A DNA stretch of 64,000 nucleotides from Pirellulales bacterium (GTDB lineage Bacteria > Planctomycetota > Planctomycetia > Pirellulales > DATAWG01). The stretch covers positions 1 to 64,000 of the forward strand of contig DATAWG010000053.1 of the NCBI GenBank assembly GCA_036267355.1, written 5' to 3'. Under the pieces are notes generated by a model. It was given only the letters and a program-made list of their open reading frames with translations. It had not been told where the DNA came from and did no database searches. A program made the translations under genes and the position numbers. This document shows positions 57,676 through 64,000 of this stretch, piece by piece. Each line of letters begins with the position of its first letter. Within the stretch, counting starts at the first letter, position 1.

Positions 57676-60600
57676 AAAGCCCACCCATACTTGGCGGTTT
57701 GTTCGATTCGCTTCGCCAGTGGCCTGTTGTACGGCAAATCGCTGGCGAAGATCCGCTCCGCGAGGCGGCAAAGTCGGCCGCCTCCGAGCGGCTCCGCCCG
57801 CGGCTTGAAGAAGCAGACCATGTCGGCACGAGCATTTGCCCATATTGCGCGGTTGGCTGCGGTCAATTGATTTACGCCAAGGGAAACGATGTGATCCACA
57901 TCGAAGGCGATCCGCGCAGCCCGATCAATCAAGGAACGCTTTGTCCGAAGGGGGCCGGCACGCTCGGCTGGCTTCTGAACCCCGACCGGCTGACGAAGGT
58001 CAAGTATCGTGCGCCGTTCTCGACCCGATGGGAAGAACGGAGCTTGGATTGGGCAATGGATCGAATCGCGCATCTCGTCAAACGAACCCGCGACGAAACC
58101 TTCGTGGAGAAGCTCGCCGACGGCAGCGAAGTGAACCACACGCTGGCCATCGCCTCCCTCGGCGGGGCGACGCTCGACAACGAAGAGAATTACCTGATCA
58201 AGAAGGTGTTCGGCGGCGGACTGGGCTTGGTATGGATCGAAAACCAGGCCCGCATCTGCCACAGCGGTTCGGTTCCCAGCCTCGGCTCGACTTACGGTCG
58301 CGGCGCGTCGACGCTGGCCGAGTGGGACTTGGCGAATTCGGATTGCGTGATGATCATGGGCTCGAACATGGCCGAAGCTCATCCCATCGCGTTTCGCTTC
58401 GTGATGCAAGCGAAAGAGCGAGGGGCGACGGTGATTCATGTCGATCCGCGCTTTACCCGCACTTCGGCGCTGGCCGACATCTACGCCCCCATCCGCGCTG
58501 GCAGCGACATCGCCTTCACTGGCGGCCTGATCCACTACATCCTCGAGCACGATGCGTGGTTCAAGGAATATGCGCTAAATTACACGAACATCGCCACCAT
58601 CATCGGTCCCGACTTCAAAGACACGAGTGAGCTCGACGGTGTCTTTTCGGGCTGGGACCCGGAAAAGCGGAGCTACTCGCCAAACAGTTGGCAATATCGC
58701 GGCGCGGATGTGAAGAGTTCGCTCGCCGAACATCATTCCATTTCGGGCGAGTCGTATTCGGAAAAGCTGAGCCGCACGCAAGACGATCCGCCCCCGCAGG
58801 ACCCCACGCTCGAACATCACGACTGCGTATACCAGATCATGCGCCGGCACTATGCCGCATATACGCCCGAGGCCGTCGAGCGGATCACGGGTTGCCCCCA
58901 GCAGACGTTTTTGAAGGTTGCGGAAGCGCTGGTGCGCCATTCGGGCCGGGAGCGCACGGCGGCATGGTGTTATGCCGTCGGCGTGAACCACCACACCGTG
59001 GCCGTGCAGATGATTCGCGCAGCAGCGATCATCCAGGCGTTGCTTGGCAACACGGGCCGGCCGGGCGGCGGCGTACTCGCCCTCCGCGGCCACGCGAGCA
59101 TCCAAGGCAGCACCGATATTCCCACGCTCTACAACCTTCTGCCCGGCTACATTGCCCAACCCCACTTTGCCAAGCCGCACCATAACTTGAAGAGCTACCT
59201 CGCCACCGAAACGCTAACGATGGGCTTTTGGCACAACCTGCCGAAATATGCCGTCAGCCTGCTGCGCGCCTGGTACGGCGAGAACGCCACGAAGGAGAAC
59301 GACTACGGCTATAGCTGGCTGCCGAAAATCATGGGCGACCATTCCGAATTGCCGATGACGCTGGCGATCGCCGATGGGTTGATTCGCGGGCTATTCGTCA
59401 TGGGCCAGAATCCGGCCGTCGGCGGCCATAACACGCGGCTCATTCGCCGCGGCTTGGCGAATCTCGAATGGATGGTCGTTCGTGAAACGTTCGAAAGCGA
59501 GACGGCCGACTTTTGGCTCGATTCACCGGAAGTGCATAGTGGCGAACTCGATCCGCGCAGCATCGCGACCGAAATCTTCCTGCTCCCCGCGTCGCTTCCT
59601 GGCGAAAAGGAAGGGACATTCACCAATCTCAACCGACTGATCCAATGGCACGACAAGGTCGTCGAATCGAGGGCCGATTGCCGGAGCGACCTGTGGTTCA
59701 TGTTCCACCTCGGCCACCGGTTGAAACAACTCTATCGGAACAGCGCCGCCGAGCGCGACAAGCCGATTCAAAACCTGACGCTCGATTATTCGACCGAAGG
59801 GCCGCACGCCGAGCCCTCGGCCGAAGACGTGCTGAAGGAAATCAACGGCTATACCTGGCCAGGCCGCCAGCAGATTCCGAGCTTCAAGGAACTAAAGGAC
59901 GACGGCTCCACGGCCTGCGGCTGCTGGATCTATTGCGGCGCCTACCCGCGAAACGATTTCAACCACACCCGATCGCGTGTGCCCGATGGCCCTGACGGCC
60001 CCGGCAGCCATCTGAATTGGGCCTTCGCGTGGCCGGGCAATTATCGCACGCTCTATAATCGGGCCTCCGCCGATCCGCAAGGCAAGCCGTGGAGCGAGCG
60101 CAAGAAACTGATCTGGTGGAACGCCGAACAGAAAAAATGGGTCGGCAAGGAGCCTTCGGATTTCCCGGAAGACAAACCGCCCGACTACGAGCCAAATTGG
60201 TTCCTGAAGCCGAAGGGAACCGATGCCCATGACGGTCGCTCCCCGTTTACGCTCATTTCGGATGGCCATGCGTCGCTGTTTGTCACGTCCGGACTAAAAG
60301 ACGGCCCTTTGCCGACCCACTATGAGCCGGTCGAATCGCCGGTTCACAACCCGATGTATAAGCAGCAATACAACCCAGTCGCGAAACGTTGGAACCGCCC
60401 GGACAATGAATATCACGAAATTGCCGACGAACGATTCCCGTATGTGCTCACGACCTATCGTCTCACCGAATTGCATTGCGGCGGCAGCCCGACGCGATTC
60501 GTCCGCTCCACTGCCGAGCTGCAGCCGGAAGGTTTTGCCGAGATACCCGTCGAATTGGCCGAACGGTTGGGGATCAACAACCTCGATTGGGTCGTCGTCT

Positions 60601-60857
60601 CGACTGCCCGAGGCAAGGTGGAAACTCGAGCCCTCGTGACCCGCAGATTGCAACCGCTGGAAATCGCGGGCCAGCGAATTTTTCAGATCGGCATGCCCTA
60701 CAACTACGGCTGGCGTGGTTTCGCCACCGGCCAAGTGGCCAACACCCTTACATCGATCGTCGGCGATCCGAACACGACGATCCATGAAGGCAAAGCCCTG
60801 ACATGCCAGCTTCATCGCGGCCGCACCAACGGAGTTTGCTCGAATGGACACGGTTAG
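57672..60857 (+). CDS. Formate dehydrogenase catalytic subunit, Cys type
   Basis: The 1061-residue molybdo/tungsto-enzyme binds one 4Fe-4S cluster (C56, C59, C63, C91) and bis-MGD. ARICHSGSV at about C196 corresponds to the ARVUHG position of FdnG, so Cys replaces selenocysteine as metal ligand. IMGSNMAEAHPIAFRF, VDPRFTRTSALAD, PIRAGSDIAF and GGGVLALRGHASIQGSTD all match the FdnG/FdoG type. The N-terminus has no twin-arginine motif, unlike FdnG, so it should stay in the cytoplasm. It oxidises formate to CO2 or acts in reverse. It overlaps the upstream small gene by 4 bases and the FeS subunit by 14. Confidence 0.88.
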   Translation: MKSPPILGGLFDSLRQWPVVRQIAGEDPLREAAKSAASERLRPRLEEADHVGTSICPYCAVGCGQLIYAKGNDVIHIEGDPRSPINQGTLCPKGAGTLGWLLNPDRLTKVKYRAPFSTRWEERSLDWAMDRIAHLVKRTRDETFVEKLADGSEVNHTLAIASLGGATLDNEENYLIKKVFGGGLGLVWIENQARICHSGSVPSLGSTYGRGASTLAEWDLANSDCVMIMGSNMAEAHPIAFRFVMQAKERGATVIHVDPRFTRTSALADIYAPIRAGSDIAFTGGLIHYILEHDAWFKEYALNYTNIATIIGPDFKDTSELDGVFSGWDPEKRSYSPNSWQYRGADVKSSLAEHHSISGESYSEKLSRTQDDPPPQDPTLEHHDCVYQIMRRHYAAYTPEAVERITGCPQQTFLKVAEALVRHSGRERTAAWCYAVGVNHHTVAVQMIRAAAIIQALLGNTGRPGGGVLALRGHASIQGSTDIPTLYNLLPGYIAQPHFAKPHHNLKSYLATETLTMGFWHNLPKYAVSLLRAWYGENATKENDYGYSWLPKIMGDHSELPMTLAIADGLIRGLFVMGQNPAVGGHNTRLIRRGLANLEWMVVRETFESETADFWLDSPEVHSGELDPRSIATEIFLLPASLPGEKEGTFTNLNRLIQWHDKVVESRADCRSDLWFMFHLGHRLKQLYRNSAAERDKPIQNLTLDYSTEGPHAEPSAEDVLKEINGYTWPGRQQIPSFKELKDDGSTACGCWIYCGAYPRNDFNHTRSRVPDGPDGPGSHLNWAFAWPGNYRTLYNRASADPQGKPWSERKKLIWWNAEQKKWVGKEPSDFPEDKPPDYEPNWFLKPKGTDAHDGRSPFTLISDGHASLFVTSGLKDGPLPTHYEPVESPVHNPMYKQQYNPVAKRWNRPDNEYHEIADERFPYVLTTYRLTELHCGGSPTRFVRSTAELQPEGFAEIPVELAERLGINNLDWVVVSTARGKVETRALVTRRLQPLEIAGQRIFQIGMPYNYGWRGFATGQVANTLTSIVGDPNTTIHEGKALTCQLHRGRTNGVCSNGHG

Positions 60858-61872
60858 CTCCCGAGCCCTCGATTATTCGCAGACGATTCTCCCCGCGATG
60901 ATTCCGCGCGAGGCTGAGCTTACCGTGGGTCTGACCATCGAGGCGGGGCAAGAATACGGTTTTTTCACCGATTCGACGCTTTGTATCGGCTGCAAAGCAT
61001 GCGAAGTGGCGTGCAAAGAATGGAACGCCTTGCCGGCCGACAACCGCAAAATGACCGGCTTCAGCTACGACAACACGGGGTCTCTGTCCGCCACAACCTG
61101 GCGACATGTGAATTTTATCGAGCAAATCGCGCCGGTAGATCAGTCGATTCAACCTGATGTTTCTAGGGTTGGGCCCCTCCAACTCGATCCACCGTCGCTC
61201 CCGGGTTTCCTGCCCGATCTTGCCCTGCTCCGCGCGTCCGACCAGGACGGCGAGCGCAGCGCATTGCAACGGCCGGCGATCGAAAATCGGTGGCTCATGC
61301 ACAGCGACGTTTGCAAGCATTGTGCAAACGCGGGCTGCGTTCAAGCTTGCCCCACGGGAGCGCTTTTTCATACCGAGTTTGGCACCGTGGTCGTGCAGCA
61401 GGATATTTGCAATGGCTGTGGCTATTGCATTCCTTCTTGCCCGTTCGGCGTCGTCGCGTTAAATCTCGACGACGGCCGGGCTCACAAGTGCACGCTGTGC
61501 TACGACCGGCTGAAAGGGGGCCTCGAACCGGCCTGCGCGAAATCTTGTCCGACCGACTCGATCGAGTTCGGTCCCGTGAGCCAGTTGCGTGAAAAGGCCG
61601 AACGGCGCGTTTCCCACCTGCACCAACGCGGCGTGAATAATGCGTATCTCTATGGAACTCCTGGAAGCCATGGAACTAGCGGCGGGATCGAGCGGCTCAA
61701 CTCGATTTCGCTTTTGCTCGATCGACCCGAAACCTACAACCTTCCCGCCGCGCCGACATTGCCCAGCACGCGAATCAAGCCCGGCTTCATTGCCGGCCTA
61801 TTGACAATGGCCGCTGTCGCCCTGTCGGCATTGGCGGCATTCGACGACCGCCGTTCGAATAGCCAGCGTTAA
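60844..61872 (+). CDS. Formate dehydrogenase iron-sulfur subunit
   Basis: The 342-residue protein has four Cys groups for 4Fe-4S clusters: CIGCKACEVAC (C47 on), CKHCANAGCVQAC, CNGCGYCIPSC and CTLCYDR..CAKSC. It passes electrons from the catalytic subunit to the membrane partner. A C-terminal helix (FIAGLLTMAAVALSALAAF) anchors it, as in FdnH. A linker of about 50 residues rich in Pro/Asp/Leu between the first and second Cys groups is longer than I expect for the family. Start overlaps the catalytic gene by 14 bases; the NrfD gene follows after 37. Confidence 0.88.
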   Translation: MDTVSSRALDYSQTILPAMIPREAELTVGLTIEAGQEYGFFTDSTLCIGCKACEVACKEWNALPADNRKMTGFSYDNTGSLSATTWRHVNFIEQIAPVDQSIQPDVSRVGPLQLDPPSLPGFLPDLALLRASDQDGERSALQRPAIENRWLMHSDVCKHCANAGCVQACPTGALFHTEFGTVVVQQDICNGCGYCIPSCPFGVVALNLDDGRAHKCTLCYDRLKGGLEPACAKSCPTDSIEFGPVSQLREKAERRVSHLHQRGVNNAYLYGTPGSHGTSGGIERLNSISLLLDRPETYNLPAAPTLPSTRIKPGFIAGLLTMAAVALSALAAFDDRRSNSQR

Positions 61873-61909
61873 GGCCGATCGCAACCTCCGCCGCACATCG
61901 AGCGATTCC

Positions 61910-62983
61910 ATGGCAGCCAGAACAACCGTTTCATCACGCACGCCGACCTCGAACGAGTCGAACGGTTCCATGCCAGAAGTGGCCTCGGCGACTTCCACTC
62001 AAAGCGGATCGCTGTCGGGGCCGCGAGGGACGTTGCCCTACGACGGCACAACCTACTATGGCCAGCCGGCCGTCAAAAAAAGTCATTATGGCTGGCTGAT
62101 CGTCAGCTACTTTTTCGTCGGCGGTTTGGCGGGCTGTTCACAATTGATCGCTGCGATCGCCGACCTGAGAGGCCATCAAAAGAACAAATCGATCGTTCGG
62201 GCCGGGCGCTACCTTGGGTTTGCCGGTTCGCTGCTAAGTCCCGCATTGCTCGTCGCCGATCTGCACACGCCGCGGCGGTGGCTGAATATGCTGCGAATTT
62301 TTCGTCCGACCTCGGCGATGTCGATCGGGGCGTGGACGTTGGCGGCATTCGGCACTTTCAGCGGTTTCACCGCCGTGGGACAGCTTCTCAGTGATTTGTT
62401 CCACTTGCGGTTCGGCCGATGGATTGCCCGGCTGTGCGGGATTCCCGCGGCGGTGGCGGGCACGGTCATGTCGTTCTACACCGGCGTGCTTCTTTCGGCG
62501 ACCAGCACTCCGCTATGGGCCGCCGCTCCGCGGCTGTTGCCAGCGCTGTTCGGCAGCTCGGCCGCCTCAACGGCCGCAGCCGCCGTGGAACTAACGAGCC
62601 GTCGGCTTGGTCAGACGCCCGACGAGAAACACCGACTCGCTGGATTCTCGTTACTGGCAAGCGCCCTAGAACTATCGCTCTCGACGGCGCTGCGGTTGCA
62701 TTGGCGCAAGAATCATCTCGACGCTCCGCTCGCCGAACTTCCGCTTCCGAATGCCTTTATCACGGCGGCTGCCGTTGGCGCTGCCATCCCCTTGGCGATG
62801 CATGCCCATAGCGTTTGTTCTGGCCGAATCAGCGCAAAATCGGCGACCACCGCTGCGGTGCTCGCCCTGGCGGGAGGCTATGCTCTGCGAGCAGCGATCC
62901 TTTTCGCCGGTAACCGCTCGGCGGATCGTCCGACCGACTACTTCAATCTCTGCCAACCGAACACACACCAGGCAATGCATTAG
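61910..62983 (+). CDS. NrfD/PsrC-type membrane subunit
   Basis: The 357-residue protein has about eight membrane helices after a polar N-terminus of some 60 residues. The start of the membrane part (SHYGWLIVSYFFVGGLAGCSQLIAAIADL) and SPALLVADLHTPRRWLNMLRIFRPTSAMSIG are typical of NrfD-like quinone-interacting subunits. It has no heme-ligand pattern like FdnI. It would link formate oxidation to the quinone pool. The long Ser/Thr/Gly N-terminal tail is unusual. It is the last large gene of the operon. Confidence 0.88.
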   Translation: MAARTTVSSRTPTSNESNGSMPEVASATSTQSGSLSGPRGTLPYDGTTYYGQPAVKKSHYGWLIVSYFFVGGLAGCSQLIAAIADLRGHQKNKSIVRAGRYLGFAGSLLSPALLVADLHTPRRWLNMLRIFRPTSAMSIGAWTLAAFGTFSGFTAVGQLLSDLFHLRFGRWIARLCGIPAAVAGTVMSFYTGVLLSATSTPLWAAAPRLLPALFGSSAASTAAAAVELTSRRLGQTPDEKHRLAGFSLLASALELSLSTALRLHWRKNHLDAPLAELPLPNAFITAAAVGAAIPLAMHAHSVCSGRISAKSATTAAVLALAGGYALRAAILFAGNRSADRPTDYFNLCQPNTHQAMH

Positions 62984-62990
62984 GCGATTT

Positions 62991-63332
62991 ATGCCCGAAG
63001 CCTCCGCGTCGTCGGCCGCCGACACGGCATTGAATCAATTCGTCGATGAAGTGCTTGAGAAGCTGCGCCTTTCGCTGAGCGAGGGCTCGAAGAGCATCGA
63101 GCAAGACCTGCGCGGGGCGCAGATCGCCTGCACTCAATATCGCGACGAATTGATTCGTCGTCTGCGAAAGCGTGCGGACAATGACGGTCGAACCGATATC
63201 CCCGAGCGGCTGGACGAAGCGAATATCGTGCTTTCGCTGATCGCGACCGTGGAATATCCTCTGCAGGGCTTCCGCACGCGGACGCTCGAAGACGCGATCA
63301 AACTGCTTGAATCTCGCCGCAATCGACCATAG
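62991..63332 (+). CDS. Small protein at the end of the formate dehydrogenase operon
   Basis: A 113-residue helical, soluble protein (LNQFVDEVLEKLRLSLSEGSKSIEQDL, CTQYRDELIRRLRKRADND). ATG 62991 lies 7 bases after the NrfD stop, so it is surely co-transcribed. No family is recognised. Its tight link suggests a part in the enzyme's assembly or control, but nothing in the sequence shows it. Confidence 0.65.
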   Translation: MPEASASSAADTALNQFVDEVLEKLRLSLSEGSKSIEQDLRGAQIACTQYRDELIRRLRKRADNDGRTDIPERLDEANIVLSLIATVEYPLQGFRTRTLEDAIKLLESRRNRP

Positions 63333-63354
63333 CATTGTCCGACGGACGACACTT

Positions 63355-64000
63355 TCACGCCAACCGCAGTCCCTGCGGCAGGCTTTCGCCGAAGATCATT
63401 CCTTGCTCGGCCGCTTCCAACTCGCCCCCTTCGGCGACCAATTGCCGGAAGTGAGGCGGAGACTGTCTCGCCGCAAGCCACCCCAGCGCTTCGGCTCGTA
63501 AATTTTCCGAGATGTCGCGATAGCGGTCGCCGGTTTTGCGGCACAGTTGCATCAGCGCGAGCGGCGCCGTTTCGACTTCCTGCCGCATGGCCATCATTCG
63601 ATCGGCCCATTGCTCGGCCACTTCGGCCGGCACGACAGTATTCAGCGGACCGTAAAGCGGCACACGCGCTCCAATGCGTCCCAACGACCAAACGGCCGCG
63701 TTCATCACCGCCGCGATCTTCTCCCGCGGCGCGAGTTCGGCCACCAGACCGCCCAATTCCACCTTTTCGCCAACGCCGAGCAACTCGAGCGAGCCCAACA
63801 ACCGCCATAGCTCGGCCGCTTCGTGGGAACCGGGCTTGAATTCCGGCGCCCGTCGCTTGGCAATCGCGCGGTGCAGTGCTCGCACGTCTGCCACCAGCGG
63901 TTGCGCCAGCGAACGCTGTTGCCCAGCGGGCAGCCCGCCCGCAACGCGCCGCCACAGGATCCACCATTCGGCGCGGCACGTCGGATTGTTGTGCATCAGT
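63355..64000 (-). CDS. C-terminal part of an Hsp70-like protein (DUF3731-like), cut by window edge
   Basis: The frame is open to the right window edge, so only the last 215 or so residues are seen. The stretches RAEWWILWRRVAGGLPAGQQ, ELWRLLGSLELLGVGEKVELG, AAVWSLGRIGARVPLYGPLNTVVP and WLAARQSPPHFRQLV match the C-terminal DUF3731 region of a class of Hsp70/DnaK-like proteins. The nucleotide-binding domain must lie beyond 64000. The ATG-like codon at 63994-63996 is not the start. It converges with the formate dehydrogenase operon. Confidence 0.7.
   Translation of the reverse strand, partial: LMHNNPTCRAEWWILWRRVAGGLPAGQQRSLAQPLVADVRALHRAIAKRRAPEFKPGSHEAAELWRLLGSLELLGVGEKVELGGLVAELAPREKIAAVMNAAVWSLGRIGARVPLYGPLNTVVPAEVAEQWADRMMAMRQEVETAPLALMQLCRKTGDRYRDISENLRAEALGWLAARQSPPHFRQLVAEGGELEAAEQGMIFGESLPQGLRLA

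Noticed and set aside
58255-58275. Selenocysteine codon in the formate dehydrogenase
   Set aside because: The codon at the metal-ligand position is TGC (Cys), not TGA, so no recoding is needed.

Overview
The window looks like a stretch of chromosome from a planctomycete, most likely of the Pirellulales/Pirellulaceae type. The evidence is GC-rich coding DNA, a DUF1559 prepilin-like protein with an H-x9-DG tail, several Ser/Thr kinases, HEAT-repeat lipoproteins, DUF58/BatA-type von Willebrand proteins, and intergenic DNA full of short palindromic repeats of the kind common in that phylum. No rRNA, tRNA, CRISPR array, integrase or IS transposase was found. Both ends cut a gene: a frameshifted DUF4276 gene on the left and an Hsp70-type protein with a DUF3731-like tail on the right.

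Layout. 1-6.5 kb: DUF4276 remnant, then a DUF58 / BatA-like / VWA run. 6.7-14 kb: M16 metallopeptidase, a GxxExxY gene inside 31-bp inverted repeats, a U32-family protein, a DUF1559 protein. 14.3-20 kb: a frameshifted DUF3800 gene, a possible structured RNA, two HEAT-repeat envelope proteins. 20-29 kb: histone-deacetylase-like hydrolase, acyl-CoA dehydrogenase, Ser/Thr kinase followed by an FHA-GGDEF protein, folD, an acyl-CoA synthetase and an LptF/G-type permease. 29-36 kb: a zinc-ribbon membrane protein with long Lys/Pro repeats, an amidase, a secreted GH42-like protein. 36-41 kb: a 44-bp tandem array, an isolated mraZ with a textbook operator, a glycosyltransferase, queA, a Nudix protein, a small lipoprotein. 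41-48.7 kb: a TssH(ClpV)-Hcp pair with no other type VI genes, a DUF1559 fragment, a 2-hydroxyacid dehydrogenase, a second kinase, a lipoprotein. 48.8-57 kb: purE, a Sua5/TsaC protein, an SNF2-type ATPase, small unknown proteins, an SLC13/ArsB-type transporter. 57.4-63.3 kb: a compact operon for a Cys-type formate dehydrogenase (small protein, catalytic subunit, FeS subunit, NrfD membrane subunit, small protein).

How it works together. Most loci are single genes; true operons are batA/VWA (2-nt spacing), kinase/FHA-GGDEF, and the formate dehydrogenase block (ATGA and 14-bp overlaps). Nearly every gap between transcription units holds one or more of about a dozen palindromic repeat families. 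Several abut or supply stop codons (sua5, folD, one HEAT gene), and one lies inside the leader of the M16 peptidase. Another recurring oddity is a C-rich short-period tract directly before start codons that lack a Shine-Dalgarno sequence. The best supported regulatory site is the mraZ operator: four 10-bp-spaced TGGGN-like half sites just downstream of a sigma70-like promoter.
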